Part shown: piece by piece, positions 1 through 11,408 of the stretch
Layout of the letters: every line of letters begins with the position of its first letter
Numbering within the stretch: position 1 is the stretch's first letter
NCBI GenBank assembly: GCA_963576735.1
Contig: OY755187.1
Coordinates: 7,874,001 to 7,938,000 of the forward strand
Length of the DNA: 64,000 nucleotides
Origin: Bedellia somnulentella
Lineage: Eukaryota; Arthropoda; Insecta; Lepidoptera; Bedelliidae
Direction of reading: 5' to 3'
Notes under the pieces: generated by a model
What the model was told of the DNA's origin: nothing
Seen by the model: the letters and a program-made list of their open reading frames with translations, nothing else
Database searches by the model: none
Translations under genes and position numbers: made by a program

Positions 1-603
1 AAAGGCTATTATTACAATTCTGAGCACACACTACCAATCTGCCTTTCTAAAGGCATGACTTATAAAGTAGAGTAGAGTAGAGGGTACACAAAATAGCAAA
101 AACTGAAATTCCTCAGATTCTTTTGGAAATTGAGAAAGAAAAGATGGTACAATAAAGTATCGTTGATATTGGTTTCACAAGCACATCTTCGACCAGACGA
201 AATATCTATTGGATGTAATGAAATAAAAGCCTACTAGTTAAGCTTCATAATTGTGCACCTATATAGGTGCACAATTATTATATGAATGTTGAGAGAGATG
301 GCTAGTGATTTTATTAGACACTACATGAGAAGCACCAATAGAAAATAATACCATGAGTGTTTAAACTATGTATGTTTGTTAAGCTCATATCAGAAGCCTT
401 AAGGGCCTCCCCGCATTTTGCAGCTATTGCGCTCACTCTTACGTCAAATTTACTGAGAATGACAGGGACGGAAAAAACGCTCGCGCAGGATAAATGTAGT
501 TTATTTAGTTTTATTGAATAACTATAATGTTTAAATGAAAAGTTAAACATCAAAGTTACAGATCTTAAAGCTACGCGTATATAGACACATAATGAGTTCA
601 CAT
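1..603. other. Intergenic, no gene recognised
   Basis: AT-rich DNA with no open frame that resembles a known protein. The last eight bases (596-603, GTTCACAT) are the left target-site duplication of the next element. The short open frames here have no conserved motif. Confidence 0.5.
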
Positions 604-1264
604 GGGTGTGTCCATCAGGATCCCCCAGTTCAATCCCCTAGGGGATCCTAGTGAACTTGTTGGTTCATCAGGATCCCCTCAAATTAAATCAAAGTAAAGG
701 TGCTTTCATATACATTGCCTTGTTTCATTGAATAAATCTAAGTAGGTATACTCTAGCTAGCATTTGCTAGGGTTTTTACGTAACATTTTTACTGATCAAC
801 TTTACTGACCTTATTGCTAATGTAATTAGCTGGAAATAAAATGACTTGTTAATGAAGTGAAATAAATGTGGTTGGTATACAGTGAGAGGCATCGGACCAA
901 TAATAGGCTATTTGACTAATTTTTGAAAACTATCTTACGGTGTTAATTTGTTTATAAGGAGCCCTAAAAAATATTTTTCTGTCTTCATTTTAGCTATTTT
1001 ATTAATAAATCGAAAAAGAACATGCAACATTTAAATGTGCCGCGTAAACGCGACTTTAAGTAATTTGGCAGCTGTAGCACAATTCAGAGATAACGGTTGG
1101 ACAGTTTTTAGACATATTAAGATAAAAAGATAAAAATGTAATTTTGAGAAGTGCTGTGAACTAGACCTAATTGTTGATTATTTTTTTAAGGGGATCCTGA
1201 TGAACTAACAAGTTCACTAGGATCCCCTAGGGGATTGAACTGGGGGATCCTGATGGACACACCC
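604..1264. mobile_element. Non-autonomous TIR element (MITE), 8-bp TSD
   Basis: The termini are inverted repeats of about 75 bp: GGGTGTGTCCATCAGG on the left and its complement on the right, both continuing through repeated GGATCCCC blocks. The direct repeat GTTCACAT flanks it at 596-603 and 1265-1272. The middle is AT-rich and non-coding. An 8-bp TSD is used by several superfamilies (hAT, P, Merlin), and the terminal GGG does not settle which one. Confidence 0.8.
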
Positions 1265-1272
1265 GTTCACAT

Positions 1273-1926
1273 GTATGTTATGCCAGTGGAGCCTATACGG
1301 TTTTTATGAAAACAAAGCATGTTCTAATTAAATTTTTTTCATCATATTTTTCAACAAATTATTAAAATGTTAAACATCAAATTTTAACACCATGAACTAA
1401 TCACCAACATATATTTTATTCATGTCATATCAATATCATCAAATCAGACTTTATAGAATTTCCAAACAATCAATATCAACCTATTTTTCCGGGGACGCTT
1501 AAGCTTTGAATGAATGACTCATCAAGTGTTTAATGTTATATTTGTATTCACGTCCATTACAACAATCTTTGACAATACTCGACGCAAGAATAATCAAAGA
1601 TCACTTTTACAATTTTATGACGTTTACGCATCTCACGGGCAACATTGGCTTTCGATTAAATGCAATGCAAGTGCGTGCGCCACGAACAATTTTGTGACGT
1701 CACTTATAAACTGTGTAAGTAGGAGCAAAACGTCACATACGTTGTCCACTTTACAAGTTTTTTTGCACCGTCTGCCACGAGACTTTGTGTCTAGTATAGT
1801 TTCATTCATTGACCTCACTCGACAATGGTTTCAGATCTTCGCCCTTAACATGATAATTGTCGTTTTATCAGGCTCTAAGATAACCTTAACATTGACTTTA
1901 AGATAACAGTAAACAACATAGTTATT
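1273..1926. other. Intergenic, no gene recognised
   Basis: No supported gene. A plus-strand open frame at 1514-1906 has no recognisable motif and low-complexity composition. Confidence 0.45.
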
Positions 1927-2030
1927 TTACCATTATATCCCCACTCAACTTTCCAAAAGTGGCTGAGGAATTTCTAATTCCTTAGATCTGGCTACCCCTT
2001 CAAGGAGTTTATAGCCGTGAGTATATGTAT
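1927..2030 (+). mobile_element. SINE-A, 3' fragment
   Basis: It carries the SINE-A 3' half: the CCAAAAGTGGCTGAGGAATT core, then CTGGCTACC, TTTATAGCC and the GTGAGTATATGTAT tail. The 5' half is missing. Confidence 0.75.
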
Positions 2031-2160
2031 TTTTGTTTGAAACATAGTTATTTAAGATCGGGGCAGTTTGGCCATTGTAAGTTCTAACTAAGAAAATTAA
2101 CAAAAAGGACGGGTGATATTATCAAAGAAGTAAACTAATACTGTCTACTGGCTGTCTTAC

Positions 2161-2246
2161 CCATTCTATGCCTTCGTGGAAGGGTACGTCCTCCCAATTA
2201 GTTTCAGGAAAACGCTGTAAAATGACGCCACTACTCAGCCCGCCTC
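2161..2246 (-). CDS. SBF / MTMR5-13 family, DENN-domain exon (partial gene)
   Basis: This 86-nt exon has an AG acceptor after a pyrimidine tract (CATTGCAG) and a GTAAGA donor. It starts with two bases of a split codon and ends in phase 0. The translation contains LQRFPETNWEDVPFHEGIEW. The pattern QRFP, then (D/N)WED, PF and GIE is characteristic of the N-terminal uDENN region of SBF1/SBF2 (MTMR5/13), large catalytically inactive myotubularins. Known family members act as Rab exchange factors and as partners of active myotubularins on endosomal phosphoinositides. Neither the start exon (higher coordinates) nor the next exon (lower, probably outside) was found. A single exon is thin evidence, but the match is specific and the splice sites are good. 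Confidence 0.75.
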
Positions 2247-2994
2247 CTGCAATGAAAAAGAAAAAATGTTAGAAAAGTTGGTATACAGACCATAAGTTAA
2301 CGTGATAACTAAGTTTACAGCCCCGACTTTGCACGTGTATTAAGAGTTTATTTATTTATTTATTATATATGGATCGACAACAGCAAAACATATTATATAG
2401 TAAGTAAAAAAACAGTATAGTAAATAAGGTCAATAACAGATGATCACGAGTTAAAATAAGACATAAACACAGTAAATACAAAATAAAAAATATTTTTTAT
2501 TTCTTTGTCATTAAAAAAAGATATAAAATTTAGGGAGTCAGTGTCTACAGCAAAGTAGAAATAGTCCTGAGGTGCGACGTCAAGTAGTTTTTTCACGCTC
2601 TGTATATTAATCTAACTTTAGGCCTACTATACACACTGTTTCACGTATGACGAATTTATGAAGGTTCCGTCTATTGCCAATTTACTATGAAACCCTAAAA
2701 ACTCAATGTGTTTTATAATAATCATTACATGTACCGTATACACTTCCCATAGTACAAAGCGTGTGAGAGCAAGTATTTCACGGATTAGCGTAAATATTAT
2801 AGTCGCTATTCATCGTATAATATTTTTAGATTCACATTTAGATGGTACCAACATCGCTCCCTATGTTAGGGCAACAGAGGAAGACAAGGGAAGCAATTCA
2901 CCATAAGTTCTATAGGCCTGGGATTGTTGAAAACCATTTTTAAGGTTATTACTAATTAGAGTTATTGCTAACTGTACAATTTTATATCAGATAA
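2247..2994. other. Intronic or intergenic, no gene recognised
   Basis: AT-rich sequence directly upstream of the SBF exon on its strand, so probably SBF intron. I see no other exon or repeat boundary. Confidence 0.4.
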
Positions 2995-3575
2995 CAAAAA
3001 GAAAACCGACTTCAGTGGGAAAAACTACCGAAAATAAACAATCTAGTACTAAAAAGTACGAAATAAGATTTTTAATTGAATATGAGTACTGTGATTAATA
3101 CCTTTGCAATTTCTTTATTCCACACGCGTCAGTTCAACCTACCTAAATATTGAAATTCTCTTAAATTAATTTGTGAGCCGGTGCCAGCCTGCGTGATGAT
3201 GATTGACAATAATAAGTGTGTATTTCGCACTTCATACACGTGTACAATGTAGGATACCTTGTAGTTGTAGGGTAAATTAATTTTTGTACGTATTACCATT
3301 TAAAACGTTAGGCGATAGATATATATTGTTTAGATTGTAATTATCAGAGATAGATAGTAGGGTGAATTCACTTTTGTTTGACTGGCACCGACTCAAAAAT
3401 TAATTTAAGAGAATTTCAATGTTTAGGTAGGTTGAACTGACGCGTGTGGAATAAAGAAATTGCAAAGGTATTAATCACAGTACTCATATTCAATTAAAAA
3501 TCTTATTTCGTACTTTTTAGTACTAGATTGTTTATTTTCGGTAGTTTTTCCCACTGAAGTCGGTTTTCTTTTTGT
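2995..3575. mobile_element. MITE with about 190-bp inverted repeats
   Basis: The left arm (2995-3190) starts AAAAAGAAAACCGACTTC and is repeated inverted at 3380-3575. The arms are nearly identical and surround about 190 bp of unrelated AT-rich sequence. No coding capacity. I could not identify a clean TSD. The terminal motif ACCGACTTC recurs near 4453. Confidence 0.75.
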
Positions 3576-3796
3576 TAAAAGTTATTTTATTTTACGAGTT
3601 TTAGAGATGGGTAGACCTGGCAAAGATGCCTCTCGTATGAGGCAGTGCGACGGTTACTGTAATATTTCGTATTTCCGGTATTTCTATTATGATACGATAT
3701 TAAATAGGCTCAACCATATGTAACTTTACATTGTCCTTGAAATCCCTCGAAAGGCGATGGTCTACAATTCTACATCTCAAGAAAGACTACAACGTT

Positions 3797-3985
3797 CACG
3801 CCGAATATCCCCGAAGGGGTTAGCAGAGGTAGTAATACTTCTGAATATCACGTGACATTGGCACCTGTTGTTCAGAGTACCCACGCTTTGCTTGGACCCA
3901 CGTTCTCACGTTATACAGGGCAGGCCTATCGGCGTTTTGAACAAATACACTGTCACATGATTGTGAGTTTCGACAGTCCCCTCGA
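3797..3985 (-). mobile_element. SINE-B, partial
   Basis: Complement of the SINE-B body. It carries ACGTTCACGCCG, CCCCGAAGGGGTT, the CACGTGA motif and CACTGTCACATGA. The tRNA-like head is missing. Confidence 0.7.
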
Positions 3986-4179
3986 TTTCCTGGGATGCCA
4001 TCATCAGATCCTGGTCTCATGGTACTTTCTCGGTAACAATAACATGACAATAGAAATGTTGAGTGAACCTGTACTTCTCCTCATAAAAGCTACGAAGATG
4101 AGCATAAACTGAAAGTGAAAGAACTGTTTCCGAACTCCTAGTGATTGAGGACCGACACCTTCCATCATCAGCTTAGCAG

Positions 4180-4470
4180 CATAACAATATTATTTTCAGA
4201 AGCAAATACCAATACAAGTTCAGAAAATATGTAAAACGCGGTACATTTGCCTATAAAATTTCAAGGTTCCCCTCGATTTCTCCAGGATCCCATCATCAGA
4301 CCCTGATATCCTCATCATGGTACCAATCCGGGAGTATCTTCTTTCGAACAAAAAAATAATAATCAAAATCGGTTCACAAATGGCGAAGTAATCGGCGAAC
4401 ATACATATAAAAAAAAAATATATACGGTCGAATTGAGAACACTCCTTTTTTTGAAGTCGGTTAAAAAGAA
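4180..4470 (-). repeat. Interspersed repeat ending ACCGACTTC
   Basis: It shares the AACCGACTTCAAAAAAAGG end with the MITE at 2995 and has the CGATTTCTCCAGGATCCCA type text seen also at 3983-4015. It is probably a transposon relic; its family is not assigned. Confidence 0.35.
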
Positions 4471-4590
4471 TTCTATAAAATATTTTTGTATGAACATGTA
4501 TTCAGCTAAAAACATGTACTGATCGTAATAAACTGGTGATGAGAGAGAGAGGAATAATTGTTTTTCTTTCTTTATGTTTATGAATTTCAG

Positions 4591-4633
4591 GGAGAAAACG
4601 ACTTAGGGCGGAGTGCCGATGGAGCCAGGAATC
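4591..4633 (+). other. Exon-like segment, unassigned
   Basis: A pyrimidine-rich tract and TTTCAG acceptor precede 43 open bases that end at a GTAAGT donor. The translation (GENDLGRSADGARN) matches no family I know. It could be a micro-exon or chance. Confidence 0.2.
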
Positions 4634-4785
4634 GTAAGTGCTTTCGTTTAAGCGAGGTATTTTACTAACTGAAAATGTTACGCCACTAAAATATGATATA
4701 GAAAGAGAGACCCACTCCTATAAAATATTCTAATTAAATACGTTTGGGTTTACGAGAAAAGCGGACTAAAAAGATTAGAACTAGT

Positions 4786-4911
4786 AGCATGACGCTTGTG
4801 AGCGCGCGTATGTCACATGAGAAGTGAGAAACTGACAGATTGCTCATCATAATCTGTCAATATCTCACTTCTCACACGACATACTCGCTCTCACACGCCT
4901 CATGCTACGGG
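4786..4911. repeat. Palindromic MITE-like hairpin
   Basis: Imperfect inverted arms of about 55 bp: TAGCATGACGCTTGTGAGCG on the left and its diverged complement on the right, around a short loop. Related text recurs at 62592-62715, and a fragment lies near 55245. Confidence 0.6.
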
Positions 4912-5021
4912 GGCAGTAGTTGACATTCTTTTGAGTGGGGTTTTTTTAGAGTATTTGATAATTAATTTAGCCGATCCTCGACTCTCTGATATAAACACGC
5001 AAATAAAATATTTAGGTTAGG

Positions 5022-5098
5022 TTCCGTGTAGTGCCGGCTTAGATCGTCACTACCCCTTTCTACCCACGGGTGTCTTAATAGTATAAGATCCCGCTGCT
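5022..5098 (+). mobile_element. SINE-A, 5' fragment
   Basis: It carries CCGTGTAGTGCCGGCTTAGA and the following CACTACCCC and CCCACGGGTG blocks, then diverges. Confidence 0.6.
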
Positions 5099-5999
5099 AA
5101 ATCTCTACGTTCATTACGTATTGAGTCAAACACACATTAACATACGTTTATGAATAGGAGAATACACTGACAACACGCAGCCAGGCAAAAGTGGCCGCAA
5201 GTAATTTTAATTTAATTAATGTTTATTATTATTCGAAGACAAATTTCGTTCACTTGTTTTTTAAATATAATATCATCCTCATCATAACAACTTGTATAAA
5301 GAATATAAAAATCCATAGGTGCCGTTGCACATTCGGCCGCAACTACCTCGCAGCCAGGTGTAAGCAGGTTATATTTCGGTGTGCTTTATACGTTTATCAG
5401 TTACACGCATATTTCTTATATGAAATTAAAGCTAATTTTTTTTTTCCTAATATGATAATAAAAAGCTGCCTGCGAAAAAACGGCCGCAATTTAGGGTTGC
5501 CATCTGTTAAAAACGCGAGATATCCAAGATAAAGTGAAAGAGAGTTAGCGCGCTACGCCACTTGTTAGATGAGGATGGCGAACGCCAATTTGTGTGAGAG
5601 AGTATTTGAAGTCATTGCGCATGTGTCGATAGATAGGGTTCTCAGCCAGCGGCTCCAACAATAGTAGGAACGACTGTTACAGAAGTGAGAGGTGACAGAA
5701 GTACTGATCCCTCTGTCACCTCTCTGGGGATATACGAAGTGAACGTTTCAGATTGATATTTACGTAATCTATCACTGAAGTTTGCCGACCCCTAGACTAG
5801 AAACATTACCTAAATGTATCTATATCGTATTTGTCGAGACACGAATACTAACTCTAAATGCAAATCGTACTATCTCACGCGATCCGTATTGATTGCTCGT
5901 TTAAACTGCTCTAACAAATTTCATCGCATTTAAGTGGATTAAAAAAGAGGACCATATTGATAATTATATCCATTATAAGGGAAAGAGATAAATAGGATA
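5099..5999. other. Intergenic, no gene recognised
   Basis: No supported gene. A small hairpin lies at about 5674-5726, where GAGAGGTGACAG pairs with its complement. The 113-residue open frame at 5191-5532 has no motif and is rich in simple AT codons. Confidence 0.4.
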
Positions 6000-6215
6000 G
6001 CTGTGTAGTGCCGGCTTAGAACAGCACTGCCACATTTCTTCCCATGGGTTATCGTAAGAGGCGGCTAAGGGTATCGGGGCTTTTTAAGTGATTTTTGGGC
6101 GATGCGATTGGAGGATCCATCACCAAAAACATTTATTTTACAATTTTTTCCTCACTCAACTTCCAAAAGTGGCTGAAGAATTTTCTGATTCTGACGCTCT
6201 GACTACCCAAAACAT
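6000..6215 (+). mobile_element. SINE-A, nearly complete, diverged 3' end
   Basis: The 5' GTGTAGTGCCGGCTTAGAA, the GTAAGAGGCGGCTAAGGGTA block and the CCAAAAGTGGCTGAAGAATT core are present. The tail is lost. Confidence 0.75.
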
Positions 6216-6503
6216 GTGTTTTTTTATGTTTATGCTTACTGAGGGACTTGTTGTGATGTTTATTTCTTTTTACCGCCTTCGTTACTAAGTATTGCCGTAT
6301 TTAGTTGTCCTTAGGCATTACAAAATGGTATTGTTTGAATCAATATTTTATTTAGCTAAGCGCTTTTTTAATTTACAACTTAGGAACTTCTTTTGAAACC
6401 TCTTTCATCTACTTTTTTTAATTTTCGTAGTAAAACAACATATAGGACTTAAAATGTACAATACTTACGTGGCTTTTATACGAGACACATCACATCACAT
6501 ATC

Positions 6504-6741
6504 ACATATACTCACGGCTATAAATCCCTAGATGGGGTAGCCAGAGCTAAGGAATCAGAAATTCCTCAGCCACTTTTGGAAAGTTAAGTGGGGAAAAGAT
6601 GGTAAAATAAAGGTTGTTGGTGATGGGTCTCCAACCGCATCGCCCAAAAATCCCTTTAAAGCCCCAATACCGTTAGTCGCCTCTTACGTACACCCACCGG
6701 AAGAATTGGGGTAGTGATATTCTAAGCCGACACTACACAGC
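6504..6741 (-). mobile_element. SINE-A, complete
   Basis: Complement of the whole element: it opens ACATATACTCACGGC and ends GCCGACACTACACAG. Confidence 0.85.
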
Positions 6742-7129
6742 ATTATACGAGACGTTACTAATTAAACGAGAAAATAAAAAGTGCATAGTGCATTCACGAA
6801 TAAAAGTAACGCATATAAATCAATATCGTATGAACGGAACAAAGAAGAAATTCAGTATGTCCCAGCTCATTTCATCCAAATAAAGAATTACAACAAATGC
6901 GTTCATAAATGTAACACCTAGCGTATCGGGTCTGTCCGTCTGTTTATAAATAAATACCGACTCGCATGACTCAACTAACAAGTTCAAGGGCAATCACTTG
7001 TATAAAAAAACTGTTATGATATACTTAATGAGTACTTTTCCGTATCGCCGAATTCGTGCTATGATTTTGGAGGATATGTAAAGAAATAACATGTTATGCG
7101 GATTGCGCGTTTAATACAATATATAGAAA

Positions 7130-7400
7130 ACTAGCTGACCTGAGAGACTTCGTACTGTAAAATTTGCTTATGACAAAGCTTAAGGCGTTTTTCGCGGTAC
7201 TCTTAGTTCAATCAGGCGTGAATATGTTATTGGTCAATTTTTTCCGGGATAAAAAGTATCCTTTGTAACAATTCGGCTCATTATCTAGCATTCAGGAGTC
7301 AAATTTCATTCAGATATACATTGTGTACCTACTTGAGGAGCCTTTTTGCATCAAACACACAAACATCTAAACTTTCACATTTATAATATTAATAGGATTT
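7130..7400 (+). repeat. Interspersed repeat with conserved 3' end
   Basis: It starts CTAGCTGACC and GAGACTTCGTACTG, and ends CTTTCACATTTATAATATTA. A second copy lies at 54011-54281, and the start of another follows here at 7399. Probably the 3' part of a non-LTR element. Confidence 0.55.
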
Positions 7401-7519
7401 AGCTGACCTGCGCAACTTCGTTTACGTGACATAAGGCCTACTTATAATGCATTTTTTATCAGTTGAAAAACTCGGGTCTCAAATTTGACGTTCACTGCAT
7501 ATATCTCCGAAAGGGTGCA

Positions 7520-7860
7520 GATAGAGGTACTTCTGACATCACGTGACATTTTCGTTATATACCTATAGTTTTTCTTAAAACTTGGGTACTCTATTTATCA
7601 TGGTTGTTAACGGTGAGGGAAAACATCGTGAGAAAACCCACATGGCTGAGTTGTACTTAGTCATGTGACAGTGTATTCGTACAAAACGGCGATAGGCCTG
7701 CCCCCTATCACGTGAGTACACTGTCCATGCAAAACGTGGGTACTCTGAACACCAGGTGACAAAGTCACGTGATGTTCAGAAGTATTAGTACCTCTGCCAA
7801 CCCCTTCGGGGATATTCGGCGTGAACGTTTATGTTATGTATGTTATGTTATGTTTGGGTA
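7520..7860 (+). mobile_element. SINE-B body
   Basis: GGTGAGGGAAAACATCGTGA, CATGTGACAGTGTATTCGTA, CCCCTATCACGTGAGTAC and GTGAACGTTTATG are present in the family order. The tail is (TTATG)n. The tRNA-like head is not preserved. Confidence 0.75.
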
Positions 7861-8000
7861 CTCTACGAAGCTACTTGAACAGTAAACTAGACAAGTGATA
7901 GTAATACACTGTTACATGACTAAGTACAACTCAACCGTGTGGGTTTCGGCAGGATGTTTTCTTTCACTGTTAACAAACTTAGTGAATTGACCATATAACT
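7861..8000 (-). mobile_element. SINE-B fragment in opposite orientation
   Basis: Complement of the middle of SINE-B (TACACTGTTACATGACTAAG and TGTTTTCTTTCACTGTTAAC). It abuts the preceding copy tail to tail. Confidence 0.6.
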
Positions 8001-8196
8001 GTCTAGCGTTAGAATTTAAGAAATATTGGTGAAAGCCCGAAATGAACTTACGTTTTCTGCATGAGAAACGTGGGGGTTCTCACTGGGTTATCTTATCACG
8101 GTTCTCTGAGTTGAAACTTATATCAAATTACAAAGTTCAATGAATAGAAAACAAAACCAACGCATAATTACTTGTAGGACCGTCTACTATAGTAAT

Positions 8197-8199
<3 letters not shown>

Positions 8200-8256
<57 letters not shown>
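8200..8256. repeat. (GT)n microsatellite
   Basis: About 28 uninterrupted GT units. Confidence 0.95.
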
Positions 8257-8257
<1 letters not shown>

Positions 8258-8348
8258 ATATATTTGATTTAATAAAATAGGAAATACCTAAAATTATTCC
8301 GTGATAAAAAGTACACAATACTAGCGGCATTATTAGCAGCATATATTT

Positions 8349-8590
8349 GCCATGTAGTACCGGCTTAGAAAGTCACTAACCCCTTTCACCCCATAGATAT
8401 CTGTTTACTGTTTTATTCATTGTTTCATCGTGTTTGACATTACTGTGAGAGAGGCGACTAAGGGTACGGGTTTTTTTAAGTGGTTGTTGGGCGATGTGGT
8501 TGGAGACCCTTCACCGAGTAAACTTTATTTCTACCACCTTGTCCCCTATTAACTTCCAAATGTAGTTTCTCTAAAACTTCCAAAAATGGC
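8349..8590 (+). mobile_element. SINE-A, diverged
   Basis: GCCATGTAGTACCGGCTTAG is followed by GAGGCGACTAAGGGTA and GCGATGTGGTTGGAGACCC, with an insertion between the blocks. Confidence 0.65.
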
Positions 8591-8837
8591 AAACAAATTT
8601 TTGGGATTATGTATGTATTGTACTAGCGGCAAGAAATCGAAAAAGCGGTAGACAGAAGTACAGAATTAGAAATAACACAGCCATTTTTGGAAATCAAGTA
8701 GGAAAGTTTCAAAATAAAGGAAGGTTGGTTATTGCCCTGTCATAGGTTGCAACTGAACGTATTCCATTACGTAAAACACAATTACTAAAACGTGTAAAAG
8801 AAATAAAGGATAGAAGAATTTCGCGCTGACAGCCATT

Positions 8838-8975
8838 GACACGGTAGCTCAATTGGCAAGAGCGACGGGGGCGTATACCCGAGGTCGCGGGTTCGAATCC
8901 CGCCTGTGTCTAAATTTTTCTTTCCTTTATTTATTAGTAATAATCCCCACATGAAGTTTTCATGAACAAAAAGAT
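8838..8975 (+). mobile_element. SINE-C: tRNA-like head plus tail
   Basis: The head (8838-8910) folds as a tRNA. The seven-base acceptor stem has one G-U pair, the D arm is GCTC/GAGC, and the T arm is a perfect GCGGG-TTCGAAT-CCCGC. The anticodon stem has only four pairs with an eight-base loop, so it is not a good tRNA gene. The tail TTTTTCTTTCCTTTATTTA is shared with other copies at 17262, 52938 and 56563, which shows it is a dispersed tRNA-derived SINE. Confidence 0.75.
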
Positions 8976-9083
8976 TTAAATTACACATGAGTTGTGCGTG
9001 TCAAAGGTCTTCATACGAAATTTATTAGGTTGTAATCTCTTGCCTATTACACCAAAATTATTGATAATGGACTCCTAATATCA

Positions 9084-9228
9084 CCTACATACATATACTC
9101 AAGGCTATAAATCCCTAGAAGGGGTAGCCAGAGCTAAGGAATTTAAAATTTGTCAGCCAACTGGTTGTGTCGTTTTGGTGGTGTCAAGTGGAATGATTGG
9201 AGTGGGAAAAAGATGTTATAATAAAAGT
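9084..9228 (-). mobile_element. SINE-A, 3' half
   Basis: ACATACATATACTCAAGGC opens the copy, followed by GGGGTAGCCAGAGCTAAGGA. It diverges before the 5' half. Confidence 0.7.
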
Positions 9229-9507
9229 ATCTTAATTATGCAACGTACAAGATAATTGGTATAACCATGAAAACACAATTAGGTAAAATAGCAGTGTACT
9301 AATAAGCTTAGAATAGAAGCCATTTCTTCCCATTAGGAATTTATCTCAGTATTTTTTTAACTAAGCCATTTTTTGTTTTAAGAAACATTATTATAATAAC
9401 CCCGTCACTCGGACAACACCCATAAGTCATGTAGTAAGCGGCACACTTGAGTGATTTTTGAGTGATGCAGTTGAAGACCTTTTTATTACAATTATTTTCT
9501 CAATTAG

Positions 9508-9759
9508 CCGTGTAGTGTAGGCTTAGAATAACACTACCCCATTTCTACCCATGGGTGATCGTAAGAGGCGACTAAGGGTATAGGGGCTTATTAAGTGATT
9601 TTTGGGCGATGTGGTTGGAGACCCGTCACCAAAAACATTTGTTATTACCATCTTTTCCCCAATCAACTTCCAAAAGTGGCTGATGAATTTTTCATTCCAA
9701 AGCTCTGGCTACCCTGTTAAGAGATTTATAGCCGTGAGTATATGTATGTATGTATGTTT
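9508..9759 (+). mobile_element. SINE-A, complete
   Basis: A full-length copy from CCGTGTAGTGTAGGCTTAGA to GTGAGTATATGTATGTATGT. All internal blocks are present. Confidence 0.9.
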
Positions 9760-11139
9760 CTCAATTAACTTTTGAAACGTGGCTAAAGAATTTCAAGAGT
9801 GGCTGGGAGTAAGTCTAAAATAATGAGCCTCCATTTATTAAGTATTTTTACTAGACAATTTTGAACCCAACCAACTATTAGGCGAGCTAGAGTTGACTCA
9901 AGGTCATATCAATTATGATGATTTATTTGGTGTAATTGTGTTCATTTAGGATATATCACCTTTTTGTTTTTACATTAAATATCACTAGGGTTCTTTCTAG
10001 CTTTGCCTGGGTATTGTACTTTTTAAAACCATTAAAACCATTTATTTAGTCGTAAATGTGGGTGTAGTTTACATAGATCTTCTATTGTACAATTGTATCC
10101 ATACACATTTGACCCTTGCGGGTATACAATTATAAATATTGACAATGTGACTATATCTATATTTATATTTTTCAAATATTGCCTTTGAATTTTCAAAGGT
10201 TGCTGGTTTGAATCCCAGTGAGGACAACATTTTTATGTGATGAACAAAAATATTGTTTCTTCGGCTTGGATGTTATTTTATGTATATGTATTAGTTGATT
10301 TTAAATATACCATTCAATTACTATCCTATTACACAAGTCATTAGATAGTACTTCATTAGGGGGTAATTTGATCTGTGTCTTATGTCTGTACATTATATTT
10401 ATTTACAATTGTTAAAACTATTTTTTCTTTATAATGGCAATCAGACTTTAATTTAAATACTTTCACTGATAACACACGGCTTTTCAGATGGTCTAGAGCT
10501 TGTTATAATGATATCTAAATAATAGAAAAAAATGTTTTAAAGGTTTTGTGGTGTGGCCTGTGTCTTGTTACCATAATAACATACATCTTACTATAAATCC
10601 CAAAAAAGAAGTCATCAGAGATTCATTGGAAAAAAATAATTAAATTTCAGTAGAGAGTACCCCTTCTGCAAAAATAGTTAAGTGCTATTCCAAACACACC
10701 ACATAGAAACACCTTTCTTCATCATAGGAACAAACCTAATGAACTGGTTTACTATGTAATCATTCTTATATTTATGTTTTCGCAACCCAATTTTCTCTAC
10801 TAGGTATTAGAAAAAATAGTATTCGGCCTGATACTGCAAAAAAATAATATAACTTATAAACTGCTTTTAAATTAGAAAAAGTTAAATTATTAAAAAATGG
10901 AATTGATATTGATAAGAGAACTTGTTTGCAATTTCAAAATCTTTTAATATCTATCCTAGAACAGGTTGCAAAGGCTTAAAATGAAAGAGTGATGAAAGCA
11001 TTTTTTTTATCTATTGGATATTGAATAAATTTAAATACTAAAGTAAAGGAATATGGTAAGACTTAAGAAGTAATAGTACTAGTAATATTTTAATGCATAA
11101 AACATGTTTTTTAGCATTTCTTGGTGACAGATCTTTGAT
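9760..11139. other. Intergenic, no gene recognised
   Basis: Diverged SINE-A scraps near 9770 and a SINE-D copy near 10190. The remainder is AT-rich with no exon I can support. Confidence 0.4.
10190..10300 (+). mobile_element. SINE-D
   Basis: The B-box-like GGTTTGAATCCC is followed by GAGGACAACATTTTTATG, TTGTTTCTTCGGCTTGGATG and TTATTTTATGT, as in the copies at 13935 and 63431. Confidence 0.65.
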
Positions 11140-11397
11140 AGCCTAGCCATGCCATGTAGTGTCATCTAAGAATAACACTACCCCATTTCTACCTGTGGGT
11201 GATCATAAAAGGCGACTTACGGTATAGGGGCTTTTTAAGTGATTTTTTGGCGATGTGGTTGGAGACCCCGTCACCAAAAACAATTATTATTACCATCCTT
11301 CCCCAATCAACTTCCAAAAGTGGCTGAGGAATTTCTCATTCCAAAGCTCTGGCTACCCTGTTAAGGGATTTATAGCCGTGAGTATATATATGTATGT
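11140..11397 (+). mobile_element. SINE-A, complete with 11-bp TSD
   Basis: Flanked by the direct repeat AGATCTTTGAT at 11129-11139 and 11398-11408, which fixes both ends and shows insertion by target-primed reverse transcription. Confidence 0.9.
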
Positions 11398-11408
11398 AGA
11401 TCTTTGAT

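Noticed and set aside
314..601. 95-aa minus-strand open frame near the left edge
   Set aside because: No motif and AT-rich composition, and it abuts the TSD of a MITE.
4220..4402. Minus-strand open frame starting MFADYFAIC, superficially like the start of an SBF protein
   Set aside because: It lies in a repeat with the ACCGACTTC end and continues into non-SBF sequence with no donor, so the likeness to the family start is chance.
5191..5532. 113-aa plus-strand open frame
   Set aside because: Low-complexity Ile/Asn/Tyr/Lys composition typical of AT-rich non-coding DNA, and no splice or start context.
8838..8910. tRNA-like fold as a functional tRNA gene
   Set aside because: The anticodon stem has four pairs and an eight-base loop, and the same head and tail recur at other loci, so it is a SINE head.
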